From: Pseudoduganella violaceinigra DSM 15887
GTDB taxonomy: Bacteria; Pseudomonadota; Gammaproteobacteria; Burkholderiales; Burkholderiaceae_D
NCBI RefSeq assembly: GCF_000425385.1
Contig: NZ_AUDI01000004.1
Coordinates: 1 to 64,000, forward strand
Reading direction: 5' to 3'
Length of the DNA: 64,000 nt
The notes beneath the pieces are model-generated. The model was not told the DNA's origin and ran no database searches. It saw only the letters and a program-made list of their open reading frames with translations. Positions 1 through 7,504 of this stretch are shown here, one piece after another; within the stretch, counting starts at the first letter, position 1; each line of letters opens with the position of its first letter. A program made the position numbers and the translations under genes.

Positions 1-1
1 G

Positions 2-697
2 TTCACCGGCCACGTGAATGACACCAACACAGGGCTGGTGCAGATGCAGCAGCGCTACTATGATCCTGTGGCGGGGCGGTTCTTGAGCATTGATCAGGTA
101 ATGACTGATGCAAACAGTGGTTCAAGCTTCAACCGCTATGTCTACACAGATAACAGCCCTTACAAATACGTTGATCCTGATGGACGTGAAATTGTTGCTG
201 CAGTACCAAGTGAACGAACGAAGCTCGCCGGGTACTTGAACAGCAAGGCCTCCGGGAGTTTTAAATTTGATAAGAACGGACAATTGATGCAAACTTCAGG
301 AAGCGGCAAAGGTAAATCTTCCTATTTTTCAGAACAACTTGCAAAGGGAATTGCTAGTCCAGAAAGGATTACATTAGAAATCTCGTCTTACGTTACTGCC
401 AATGGTCTTAAAGGTGTTGACTGGGACTTTGGTGGGGGCGTGACAATGAAGAACGCTGGAAGTAACGAGGTTAGAGTTGTGATTTCCGGGAATCCCAACA
501 ACAATCTGACTGACACAAATGGAAAACCGCTCACCGATAATCCAGCCGATATCTTGGTACATGAAATTGTTGGTCATGCATTGCCGTTAATTGGGATTAG
601 CGATACCGGAAACGCTGTCGATAATGAGAATAAAGTTCGTGCGCAGAATGGAAATGGAGCTCAGCGCGCGCCAGAACCGAATCACGCGGAGAAATAA
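2..697 (+). CDS. Rhs-family protein C-terminus with zincin-like toxin domain (5' partial)
   Basis: The frame is open to the left edge, so only the end of a large Rhs protein is present. It starts with the RHS-associated core signature (RYYDPVAGRFLSIDQ, then NSPYKYVDPDG), the usual boundary before a variable toxin tip. The tip of about 165 residues carries HEIVGH at nt 560-577, a HExxH zinc-metalloprotease motif, followed by DNEN, whose Glu or Asn could complete a zincin site. Rhs proteins deliver such tips by type VI secretion or by contact-dependent routes. The next gene overlaps the stop by one base (TAATG), as toxin-immunity pairs often do. The Rhs assignment is firm; protease activity is inferred from the motif. 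Confidence 0.85.
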   Translation, partial: FTGHVNDTNTGLVQMQQRYYDPVAGRFLSIDQVMTDANSGSSFNRYVYTDNSPYKYVDPDGREIVAAVPSERTKLAGYLNSKASGSFKFDKNGQLMQTSGSGKGKSSYFSEQLAKGIASPERITLEISSYVTANGLKGVDWDFGGGVTMKNAGSNEVRVVISGNPNNNLTDTNGKPLTDNPADILVHEIVGHALPLIGISDTGNAVDNENKVRAQNGNGAQRAPEPNHAEK

Positions 698-1086
698 TGG
701 TTATTTTATTAAAACGAAGGATGTTCGCTATTGCATTGGGCATAATGCCGTTGCTTGCGGAAGCGAATCAATTGCGGGTGATGGCTCTTGATGAAAAGGT
801 GGCAAAATCAGATATTGTCGTTATCGGAACGGTTGTTGGAATAGATCCTAATGTTGATAGTCGGGAATATATTCCTAAATATGCAGTTGTGAATGTGCTT
901 CAGTCATTAAAAGGTTTGCCTGGCAAAGCCATTAATGTTCAGTATCGTGGCCCAATTGCGGAGGAAGATCCGGTATGTTGTGTTGTTGGCAAAAATTATC
1001 TGTTTTTTTTGAAAAAAATTGGCGAGACCAGTTATGTTTCGACAAATCATCGCCTAGGGGTCTATAACCTGACTGATATGAAGTGA
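697..1086 (+). CDS. putative exported immunity protein, TIMP/NTR-like
   Basis: 129 aa, starting inside the stop codon of the Rhs toxin. The N-terminus (KRR, then a hydrophobic stretch to AEA) looks like a signal peptide, so the protein is probably periplasmic. The mature part has a pattern typical of NTR/OB-fold proteins, including tissue inhibitors of metalloproteinases: SDIVVIGTVVGI, a Y-x-V strand, LKG, then CCVVGKNYLFF. Position makes it the likely immunity partner of the HExxH toxin. The fold resemblance was read by eye and is not proven; a plain orphan immunity protein is the alternative. Confidence 0.55.
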   Translation: MVILLKRRMFAIALGIMPLLAEANQLRVMALDEKVAKSDIVVIGTVVGIDPNVDSREYIPKYAVVNVLQSLKGLPGKAINVQYRGPIAEEDPVCCVVGKNYLFFLKKIGETSYVSTNHRLGVYNLTDMK

Positions 1087-1339
1087 CGTCAAAAGAACGG
1101 TGGAGCAGCGGCGTTTGTTTGGCCGGCACAACCGCTTGCCCCCGAAGGGCTTCGAAGAGCATCGTCTTTCGGTAAGTGATGATTTGATTCGGCAAACAGT
1201 GATAAGCATTTGCAGGGTGCGAGCAGTGCAATCGATACTCTGACATTAAGGATGGAACTCCAGAGGCACGTCCGATAGTGAATGCGTACTGGGAAATCGA
1301 AGCGAGTTGCCGAGATGGACTCCAGTGATGGGAAGTCGA

Positions 1340-1348
1340 TGCTATAAT
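1340..1348 (+). promoter_or_regulatory. extended -10 promoter of tRNA-like RNA copy 1
   Basis: TGC-TATAAT is a consensus extended -10 element. No good -35 hexamer lies 16-18 bases upstream, which extended -10 promoters tolerate. Copy 2 has the identical TGCTATAATTGCTG sequence, which supports function. The expected start of transcription is about 1355. The stretch 1087-1339 before it holds no gene that I recognise. Confidence 0.6.
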
Positions 1349-1354
1349 TGCTGA

Positions 1355-1470
1355 GTAAAGAGGCAGTGCCGGTAGCCGTAAGGGTAGCAGCGCTGTAAGT
1401 GCTTGATTCCAAAAGCGTGCGACGGCCTGCAAAGCCGTCTATGCCGGTTCGATTCCGGCCCTCGCCTCCA
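1355..1470 (+). ncRNA. tRNA-Cys-like small RNA, copy 1
   Basis: Bases 1422-1470 form a tRNA-Cys 3' half: an anticodon arm ACGGC-CTGCAAA-GCCGT (anticodon GCA), a short variable loop, a T arm GCCGG-TTCGATT-CCGGC, an acceptor strand CCTCGCC, discriminator T and encoded CCA. No 5' acceptor GGCGAGG or normal D arm precedes it. Instead there are about 65 bases containing GGTAGCCGTAAGGG, shared in diverged form with copy 2. AAGTGCTTGATT near 1398 can pair with AATCAAGCACTT just after the CCA. It is either an odd structured RNA or a tRNA-derived attachment-site remnant; the 5' boundary is a guess from the promoter. Confidence 0.5.
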
Positions 1471-1493
1471 AACAAATCAAGCACTTAGCTTGC

Positions 1494-1522
1494 AAAAAAG
1501 CCGGGAACGTCCCGGCTTTTTT
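1494..1522 (+). terminator. intrinsic terminator after tRNA-like RNA copy 1
   Basis: GCCGGGA-ACG-TCCCGGC hairpin preceded by an A-run and followed by TTTTTT. It closes the small RNA unit. The 310 bases from here to the kinase gene contain no gene that I can support. Confidence 0.85.
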
Positions 1523-1832
1523 GCGTTCCCACCTCCTCAAAACGGAACGAGCCGGAAAGACAGAGACCTGTACTTTCGCGAGAGCCTATTCGATGTCGAA
1601 CACGAATAGCGCCTGGCGGAGCGAAGCCGGGAGTACCAGACTTATTACCTAGTGCGCTTCACAGAAACAGCGGCAAGCGCCTTCTGCCGGAAGCCGGCTG
1701 GGCGTGAGAATGTGTGCATTTTTCCTTTAAGCAGGGGTGATACTCTTGGTTTTTAAGTGTCTGGCGACCCAGCGCGGCGAGGGGAGGTGACACCGTTTGC
1801 GCTGCCCTGAAGGATAGATTTCGATTGGTCCA

Positions 1833-3905
1833 ATGATGAGATCGACAGCTCACAGTGAAGAATTTATCAGACTGAATTTCCCGAGGCTGGCGGCGGCATT
1901 GGAGTATATGCCGGTCGGGGTTACCATTGTTGACCGCGACTTGTCCATCCGCTTTTGGAATCCGGCCTTTTGCCAGGTGCAGGGCTTTCCCGACGGAGTC
2001 ATGTATCCCGGCGTCACCATGGCCGATGTGTTTCGCTTCATTGCATTGCGCGGCGACTATGGGCCAGGGGACATCGAAGAGTTGGTGGCCGCTCGTGTCG
2101 AGCTTTGCATGAAGTTCACTCCCCATAGCTTCATGCGGACGATGGCCAACGGGTTAAAGCTGAATATCATTGGCCGCCCCATCTACGGTGCGGATGGCGG
2201 GATCAACGGCTTCGTTACAATTTACCACGATGTCACGGCAGAGAAGCGCCATGAGGAAGAGCTTGAGGCTAAGAACGAAGAACTGCTAAAAGCCAACGAG
2301 CAGGCGCATGCCGCAAGTCTGGCTAAAGGGCATTTCCTGTCCAACATGAGCCACGAGATTCGCACCCCGCTGAACTGCGTCATCGGTATGGCGTACTTGG
2401 CACTCAAGACCGATCTCGACCCACGGCAGCGCGACTACCTGGAAAAAATTCGCTTTGCCGGCGAACATTTACTCGGACTTATCGACAACATCCTCGATAT
2501 TTCGAAAATCGAAGCCGGCAAGATGGACGTTCAGAATGTGGAATTCTGTCTCGACTATGTGATGGAGACGCTGACGACAGTGGTCGCGCCACAGGCCGCT
2601 AGCCGAAACCTGAAATTGGTGTTCGATCTCGATCCCGCCTTGCCGAAGTTGCTGGTGGGTGACCCGCTGCGCCTGGGACAGGTACTGATCAACTACACGA
2701 ACAATGCGATAAAGTTTAGTCAGGAAGGCACAGTAGAAATCCGGGTACGCAAGGAAGTGGCAAGTCCCAGCACATGCCTTCTACGCTTTGAAGTAAAAGA
2801 CCAGGGCGTTGGTCTGTCGTCGGCGGAAATGGCAAAGCTGTTTGTTTCGTTCCAGCAAGCTGACACCTCGACCACACGGGAATATGGGGGGACTGGACTG
2901 GGTTTGGCCATCTGCAAAGAACTGGCCCAGCTGATGGGCGGCGATGTCGGCGTCAACAGCCAGCCGGGAGTCGGGAGCACGTTCTGGTTTACAGCTGAAC
3001 TTCGGACGCCGCCCAATGCGGCACCGGCGCTCATAGACCAGCTTAGCTTCGCCGCCTCCGAGCTTTTGGAGCGAGGTCCGGCACGGCATGCCAGGGAACT
3101 GGAGGCCGTCCGCATTCTGCTGGCCGAGGACAATACCTTCAACCAGCAAATCGCGCAGGAGATTCTGGAAGAGGAAGGCGCCAGGGTTTGCGTTGCGAGC
3201 AACGGCGTCGAGGCCTTGGAGCTATTGCGCCATAGCGAATTCGACTGCGTGCTGATGGACCTGCAAATGCCGCAGATGGACGGGCTGGAAGCGACGCGCC
3301 GCATTCGCGCCAGCCCGCATCTGGCTCGCCTTCCCGTCCTGGCGATGACGGCCACCGCCACAACCGAAGCACGGATGCGATGCATTGACGCAGGCATGAA
3401 CGACTTCATTTCGAAGCCCGTCCAGCCGGCATTGATGTGCCAGATCATCGCGAACTGGCTGCCGCAACGCGCGCTGCAGACGGCCCCACGCAAGGATGAG
3501 TCGCACGCGCCATCCGTGGACCCGGCATTCGGCGGCGACCCGGCAGTGATCGATTTGTCGGTGCTTGCGGCTCTTTTTGGGAATGACCCGCACAGCGTTC
3601 GTAAGTTCGCCATCAAATTCTTGCAAAGCGCGAGAGACGGTGTTGGCGAGATGGAGGCCGCATTGGTTCGCGGCGAGGTCGAACTGCTGCGCCAACTGGG
3701 GCACCGGATCAAATCGGCTGCGCGAACTGTTGGCGCCTTTGGCATGGCGGACCTTTGCCACGAGCTGGAGCTGCTACCTCGGGAAGAGGCGAGCGTTGAA
3801 CTTGCAAGTGCCCGCCGGATCGTAATTCAGCTGCGGAAATTGCTGGAAAAGGTGGCGCTCGAGGCGCTGCATGGATCTAATTGTGCCGTTGGTGACGGGG
3901 GGTGA
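1833..3905 (+). CDS. hybrid sensor histidine kinase (PAS-HisKA-HATPase-REC-HPt)
   Basis: 690 aa with no transmembrane segment, so a cytoplasmic sensor. Order: PAS domain (about 20-135), coiled linker, HisKA with phospho-acceptor His174 in SNMSHEIRTPLN, HATPase with N-box NYTNNAIKFS (about 288-296), DQGVGL and GTGLGLAI, receiver with Asp476 (VLMDLQMP) and Lys528, and an HPt domain with His624 (LGHRIKSAAR). This is a complete His-Asp-His relay in one chain that needs an external output regulator; none lies next to it. It sits alone between the two tRNA-Cys-like repeats, which suggests the segment may have been acquired as a unit. An upstream GAAGGAT could serve as ribosome binding site. Confidence 0.92.
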   Translation: MMRSTAHSEEFIRLNFPRLAAALEYMPVGVTIVDRDLSIRFWNPAFCQVQGFPDGVMYPGVTMADVFRFIALRGDYGPGDIEELVAARVELCMKFTPHSFMRTMANGLKLNIIGRPIYGADGGINGFVTIYHDVTAEKRHEEELEAKNEELLKANEQAHAASLAKGHFLSNMSHEIRTPLNCVIGMAYLALKTDLDPRQRDYLEKIRFAGEHLLGLIDNILDISKIEAGKMDVQNVEFCLDYVMETLTTVVAPQAASRNLKLVFDLDPALPKLLVGDPLRLGQVLINYTNNAIKFSQEGTVEIRVRKEVASPSTCLLRFEVKDQGVGLSSAEMAKLFVSFQQADTSTTREYGGTGLGLAICKELAQLMGGDVGVNSQPGVGSTFWFTAELRTPPNAAPALIDQLSFAASELLERGPARHARELEAVRILLAEDNTFNQQIAQEILEEEGARVCVASNGVEALELLRHSEFDCVLMDLQMPQMDGLEATRRIRASPHLARLPVLAMTATATTEARMRCIDAGMNDFISKPVQPALMCQIIANWLPQRALQTAPRKDESHAPSVDPAFGGDPAVIDLSVLAALFGNDPHSVRKFAIKFLQSARDGVGEMEAALVRGEVELLRQLGHRIKSAARTVGAFGMADLCHELELLPREEASVELASARRIVIQLRKLLEKVALEALHGSNCAVGDGG

Positions 3906-4094
3906 CACGACTCGCTAGGGTTGGACGTCAGTATGGCCGGCTCCGCGATCGAGCGTTTGCTGGGGAGACTAAACGGCAGCTTTGCGTATAAATCCATCTA
4001 AAAGGCGAAGTGCTGCGCGTTCGCATGTTCTACCTCACGATCCAATAAGGTCGTGAGTTTTTCCAGGGTTAAGAGGGCTAAGTTATTGGAATCA

Positions 4095-4545
4095 ATGATG
4101 AGTGAAGAAATTAGGCCCTACGGTACCGCTGAAACTTTATGGATGGTTTTTTCGCTACTGTTACTGGATCCCACGCGGCAGGTTGAAACATTGGGCGGGC
4201 TTCCGAACAACGGAAATAACAACGCGCTTTCCTTGAGAGAGAATGCAGCTGTTAATCTCATCGGCACGATCCAAGATTTTTACGGCGGGTGCATTTGGGA
4301 ATTTGAACCATGCCCGATTGCTCTTGAACTATTTGAACTGGTTGATTCGCTGGATAAGGCAATCGTATGAAAGTTTTATTGGTGGCGACGATTGGAAGCA
4401 ATTGCGATTTCTGGCCAAGTCGGTGCTCATGGAAGCCGGACTCGATCCCTGGCCAGTCCCGTCCCGGATCGATTTCCGCGATTATAGGGAAATTGTGACC
4501 GAAGAAGATATGCGAGGCATGCGCGCTGACCATTCCCCTCGATAG
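4095..4545 (+). pseudogene. frameshifted small orphan gene, possibly an immunity-type protein
   Basis: Two overlapping frames each look like part of one protein. The first (4095-4370) ends ELFELVDSLDKAIV. The second frame continues from about 4363 with SFIGGDDWKQLRFLAKSVLMEAGLDPWP and ends at 4545. A one-base change near 4360-4372 would join them into about 150 aa. The composition (acidic, aromatic, DDW...LR) resembles orphan immunity proteins found near Rhs loci, but I do not recognise a family. The base composition is less GC-rich than the surroundings, in keeping with acquisition. Confidence 0.4.
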
Positions 4546-4747
4546 GAATGATCGGGGTGATGAGCTCCCAACAACGACGAAAGGCGCAGATACCGAGGGC
4601 GGATTCCAAATTGAAGTGGAAGCGTCGTCGCGCAGTATTGGAGTAGACGCACTGCCGCTCCCTGGCCTCGTTCCAATCCAAGAAGCGTCGCTGCAGCCAT
4701 GGATCGTATGAGGCTGCTGAGTTGCAAGTCATCGCTGTTGAAGGCGG

Positions 4748-4756
4748 TGCTATAAT
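4748..4756 (+). promoter_or_regulatory. extended -10 promoter of tRNA-like RNA copy 2
   Basis: TGC-TATAAT, identical to the copy 1 promoter including the following TGCTG. Expected transcription start is about 4763. Nothing else is recognised between 4546 and this site. Confidence 0.6.
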
Positions 4757-4762
4757 TGCTGC

Positions 4763-4877
4763 TGGAGTACGGAGGACGGTAGCCCGTAAGGTGGCTGGGC
4801 TGTACGTGGCTGATTCTAAAGATCGCGAACGGCCTGCAAAGCCGTCTATGCCGGTTCGATTCCGGCCCTCGCCTCCA
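4763..4877 (+). ncRNA. tRNA-Cys-like small RNA, copy 2
   Basis: Bases 4829-4877 are identical over 49 nt to copy 1: GCA anticodon arm, T arm and CCA end. The 5' part is related but diverged (GGTAGCCCGTAAGG; then TGGCTGATTC). Here CTGGAG at the 5' end can pair with CTCCAG at the 3' end, and AGCCC can pair with GGGCT in the 5' half. No standard tRNA 5' acceptor or D arm is visible. The copies lie 3.4 kb apart in direct orientation and bracket the kinase and the broken orphan gene. Confidence 0.5.
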
Positions 4878-4886
4878 GTAGTAAAG

Positions 4887-4914
4887 AAAAATCCCCGCTT
4901 AGCCGGGGATTTTT
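4887..4914 (+). terminator. intrinsic terminator after tRNA-like RNA copy 2
   Basis: ATCCCCG-CTTAGC-CGGGGAT hairpin followed by TTTTCTTTTT. Its sequence differs from the copy 1 terminator although the position relative to the RNA is the same. Confidence 0.85.
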
Positions 4915-4962
4915 CTTTTTCCGCTTCGATTTTTGTGCAAACAGCATTTTGGTGAAATAGTC

Positions 4963-5214
4963 ATGGAAAAGCCGGTAAAAACTCCTGGAGAAGCAATCAA
5001 GTTGGTCGTGGCAGCCTGGCGCCTGGCCGGCCCCTTCTTTGCCAGCATCGAAGTCTGGATGATGGTGCTGGTGTCCGCCGCCACGGTTGGCGGGATTTTC
5101 CTGGCCGCCATGGGCGATGTGCGCAGCTTGGTGGCGATCGGTTTTGCGCTTGGCTACTTGGTGCTGCGCCCGGTTCTGCATATCAAAGGCATCCTTAGCT
5201 GGCCCTTCCTCTAA
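4963..5214 (+). CDS. small membrane protein, unknown function
   Basis: 83 aa from the ATG at 4963 (MEKPVKTPGEAIKLVVAAWR). Two hydrophobic segments follow, about residues 24-45 (FFASIEVWMMVLVSAATVGG) and 47-72, so it is probably an inner-membrane protein. I do not recognise a family. It stands alone, with terminators on both sides. An upstream in-frame ATG at 4933 exists but would overlap the terminator of the small RNA. Confidence 0.5.
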   Translation: MEKPVKTPGEAIKLVVAAWRLAGPFFASIEVWMMVLVSAATVGGIFLAAMGDVRSLVAIGFALGYLVLRPVLHIKGILSWPFL

Positions 5215-5235
5215 AGCGCACTCGCTTTCACCCAA

Positions 5236-5264
5236 GAAAAGCCGCTGACCCCAGTGGCTTTTTT
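5236..5264 (+). terminator. intrinsic terminator after small membrane protein gene
   Basis: AAAAGCC-G-CTG / CAG-T-GGCTTTT imperfect hairpin followed by TTTT. The bases from here to 5474 contain no gene that I can support. Confidence 0.7.
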
Positions 5265-5474
5265 GCTTTTTATGCTGATCGAGATGATTGTGTGCGACCG
5301 GCTGGTTTGGGCATGCGTTTCTCCGCAGATGCTTGATCCGGCGGCCATATGCCTCGCTTACGCTCGACATCCTGCTCGGAGGTATTACACGAACCGCCAG
5401 GGCGAAGCGGCAACCGTTCGAGGATTATCCCAGATGGTGGCCACGGAACCGGCGTTCCATCGTTGCGGATATCG

Positions 5475-5501
5475 AAAAAGCCGGGATTTCCCGGCTTTTT
5501 T
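5475..5501. terminator. bidirectional intrinsic terminator
   Basis: AAAAAGCCGGGA-TT-TCCCGGCTTTTT is symmetric and works on both strands. Its clear client is the minus-strand PhyH gene that ends 15 bases to the right. Confidence 0.85.
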
Positions 5502-5515
5502 ACATCTGGCCGCGG

Positions 5516-6472
5516 TCAGTTGCGTTTGTATTGCCTGGCGAACTGGAAGATGTGTTCCCAGGTGTCGGGAAAATCGGCGGGAACGCGGCGGTTGTACATG
5601 TAGATGGCGCCGGCGATTGCCTGCAGGCGCGCTTCGAACGGCAGTTGCAGGCCAGGGTCGAAATCGAGGGAGGTGAAGCCGGCGCGGGCGGTATCCGGAT
5701 TGATTTCGTGCAGGTCGCAGTCCCGGTTGTGGAAATAGATGCCCACGCTGATGCGCGGCTGGCTGGCGCGCGTGCTGCTGCGGCCTCCCCAGTGCAGCAC
5801 ATGGGTATTCCAGCCCAGCGCGGCGCCGGCGGGGACGGGCAGCGCGCGGATGTTCTGCCAGTCGTTCAGGTCAAGTTCCTTCTGCTCGCCTTCGGCCCCC
5901 AGGCTACGGTCCAGATGCTGGGGCAGCACATACATGCAGGCGTTGAGGGGACTGACATCGGTCAGGGGCAGCCAGACATTGAGCAGGCGCGGGCGACCGT
6001 CGGTGCCGATGGCTTGCGGCGTCTCCAGGTCGCGGTGCGGTCCCCAGCCGCTGGCATTGTCCTGCGGCGCCACGTGCCAGGCCCAGATATCGGTGGGCAT
6101 CATCTGATAGCGTTCGCCGAGCAGCTCGCGCAGGACCGGGTCGAGCGGGGCGAACATCTGCCAGAAGGCGTCATAGACCATGCAGAAGATTGGCGGGATG
6201 CCGCGTTGTACCAGTCCGCTGATGGCCTGCGCCAGCCTGCCCGCATGGCTGCGCGGGATGATGGGCACGGTCTGGAAATAGCCTTCGGCGATGGTGTCGG
6301 CCGCATGGCGCCGGGCTTCGACCAGGCCGGGCAGGGTGGTCGGAGCCGTCCTGGCCAGCGGCGCCACGCTGATCGGAAGGTCGGGGTTCAAGTCCAGCCA
6401 GAAGGAGAGCTGGCCGGCGCGGGCCAGCGGCGAGGGAAGGGATGCCTGTGATTGTTGTTCTGCGAAGTCCAT
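5516..6472 (-). CDS. phytanoyl-CoA dioxygenase (PhyH) family protein under an hrp box
   Basis: 318 aa. The Fe(II)/2-oxoglutarate oxygenase features are visible: GPHRD supplies the HxD pair, HVLHWGG the distal His, and PRISVGIYF the Arg that holds 2-oxoglutarate. Members hydroxylate small molecules or lipids; the substrate here cannot be told. A minus-strand hrp box lies 75 bases upstream, so it probably belongs to the HrpL regulon, which is unusual for this family. The N-terminus (about 25 residues rich in Ser, Gln and Ala) is compatible with type III export, although Asp2 and Glu5 are not ideal. It is either a secreted effector or an enzyme that modifies an island product. Confidence 0.85.
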   Translation of the reverse strand: MDFAEQQSQASLPSPLARAGQLSFWLDLNPDLPISVAPLARTAPTTLPGLVEARRHAADTIAEGYFQTVPIIPRSHAGRLAQAISGLVQRGIPPIFCMVYDAFWQMFAPLDPVLRELLGERYQMMPTDIWAWHVAPQDNASGWGPHRDLETPQAIGTDGRPRLLNVWLPLTDVSPLNACMYVLPQHLDRSLGAEGEQKELDLNDWQNIRALPVPAGAALGWNTHVLHWGGRSSTRASQPRISVGIYFHNRDCDLHEINPDTARAGFTSLDFDPGLQLPFEARLQAIAGAIYMYNRRVPADFPDTWEHIFQFARQYKRN

Positions 6473-6546
6473 ATGCTCGTCTCAAGTGGGAACGCCGGCA
6501 AGCGCTGACAGGGCCGCGCAAATGCGCCCGGCACCAGGCCTGGCAA

Positions 6547-6575
6547 TAGGTGGCTGCCGCGGCGGCGCCGGTTCC
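6547..6575 (-). promoter_or_regulatory. hrp box driving the PhyH gene
   Basis: Read on the minus strand: GGAACC, 16 bases, CCACCTA. This is an exact match to the HrpL-type promoter GGAACC-N15/16-CCACNNA. It ends 75 bases before the start codon of the PhyH gene and lies back to back with the next plus-strand box. Confidence 0.85.
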
Positions 6576-6597
6576 GCCCGCAACTTGCCGTGGATAT

Positions 6598-6626
6598 GGA
6601 ACGCTGGCAGGGTTCGCTGCCACTCA
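6598..6626 (+). promoter_or_regulatory. hrp box driving the 41-aa gene
   Basis: GGAACG, 16 bases, CCACTCA: one difference, at the last base of the -35 element. It lies 68 bases before the small gene at 6695. Confidence 0.8.
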
Positions 6627-6694
6627 GTGTTGGGCGCCTGAGCCCTACACCACATCAACCATCGCGCAAGCTGCGCAATTTGAAGGAGTTTGAA

Positions 6695-6820
6695 ATGCTG
6701 CCATTGATCGCTGCTAATCTCGCCCGTGCCGTTCTGCCGGAAGTTGCCAATATCGCTGCCAAAGCCCTGGGTGGCGGCTCGCAGTCCCAACCCCAGAATC
6801 CTGCGAACGACATCGTTTAA
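6695..6820 (+). CDS. 41-aa hrp-regulated small protein
   Basis: 41 aa starting MLPLIAANLARAVLPEVAN, with AAGGAG eight bases before the ATG and an hrp box upstream. The first half is an Ala/Leu-rich amphipathic helix; the tail is GGGSQSQPQNPANDIV. I recognise no family. Small helical proteins in this setting can be pilin or needle subunits, rod parts or secreted helpers. It ends at tandem hairpins facing the convergent gene. Confidence 0.6.
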   Translation: MLPLIAANLARAVLPEVANIAAKALGGGSQSQPQNPANDIV

Positions 6821-6860
6821 GGAGGGTGCTTGCGGCCGCCAAGGCCGCAAGCGGGAAAAG

Positions 6861-6898
6861 GGCCGGATCGCTTGCGGTGGATCCGGCCCTGGTCTTTT
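6861..6898 (+). terminator. terminator hairpin between convergent hrp genes
   Basis: GGCCGGATC-N10-GATCCGGCC followed by CTGGTCTTTT. A second perfect 10-bp hairpin, GCTTGCGGCC/GGCCGCAAGC at 6828-6852, precedes it. Together they separate the convergent 41-aa and 126-aa genes. Confidence 0.7.
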
Positions 6899-6911
6899 GT
6901 GCGCTGCCTTG

Positions 6912-7292
6912 TTAACCGCCTTGCAGATCCAGCCCGGATTCTTCCAGGCCCTTGCCCTTGGCCTTTTCCAGTTTGGCGACGCTGACGCCCAGCATGCCCG
7001 CCAATTGCTTCATCTCTTCCGGCGAAATAGTGCCGTCCTGGAGTTTCTTCAGCAGGCGGCGCAGGTCGTCCTCCTCATCGCCGCCGCCCCCGCCGCTCTT
7101 CTCCGCTTGCTGCGATTTGATGCGCGAGGCCAGTTCCTGGCCGATGGCTTCGCGCTGGGCGGGGCTTAGCGATTCCTTGCCCAGCATGTTGACCAGTTCG
7201 TCATTGGATTTGCTTTTCAGGCTGTCCTTGAAGCTTGCAAATGCTGGCGGAGCGAAGTTGGGGCCGCCGACCGTTGGGAATTTAAAGCTCAT
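6912..7292 (-). CDS. 126-aa hrp-regulated protein, harpin/helper-like
   Basis: 126 aa from MSFKFPTVGG. There is a helical middle (SNDELVNMLGKESLSPAQREAI), a Gly run followed by acidic residues (GGGGGDEEDD), and a helix RRLLKKLQDGTISPEEMKQLAGML. It lacks Cys, is hydrophilic and Gly-rich at the end (LDLQGG), which are features shared with harpins and other T3SS helper proteins. A divergent hrp box with one mismatch lies 57 bases upstream. An in-frame upstream extension exists but would run through that promoter. The family is unknown. Confidence 0.65.
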   Translation of the reverse strand: MSFKFPTVGGPNFAPPAFASFKDSLKSKSNDELVNMLGKESLSPAQREAIGQELASRIKSQQAEKSGGGGGDEEDDLRRLLKKLQDGTISPEEMKQLAGMLGVSVAKLEKAKGKGLEESGLDLQGG

Positions 7293-7348
7293 GTCCGATC
7301 CTTTGGTGGTTGAAGTTTTTCGCGCATGTCCGATACATAACGCACCGA

Positions 7349-7377
7349 TAGGTTGCAGATTCACGGCGAACGGTTCC
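7349..7377 (-). promoter_or_regulatory. hrp box driving the 126-aa gene
   Basis: Minus strand: GGAACC, 16 bases, CAACCTA. The -35 is perfect and the -10 has one change (CCAC to CAAC). It is divergent from the plus-strand box at 7414. Confidence 0.65.
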
Positions 7378-7413
7378 CGCGGAACCGGGATTCGATTAAA
7401 TGTCGGTGCCGGT

Positions 7414-7442
7414 GGAACTGCGGGCGCGCCGGCCTCCACATA
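7414..7442 (+). promoter_or_regulatory. hrp box driving the pilin/translocator-type operon
   Basis: GGAACT, 16 bases, CCACATA: one difference, at the last base of the -35. The first start codon is 63 bases downstream. The following plus-strand genes (7505 onward) have no other recognisable promoter. Confidence 0.8.
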
Positions 7443-7504
7443 TCGATACCGTCGCAACGCAACAGCGTAAGGCGGCAACTTCAACCACAACTTAGGAGGT
7501 CATT

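Noticed and set aside
1355-1470. Calling the element a functional tRNA-Cys gene
   Set aside because: The anticodon and T arms and CCA are correct, but no 5' strand GGCGAGG pairing with the acceptor and no D arm exists at the right distance in either copy.
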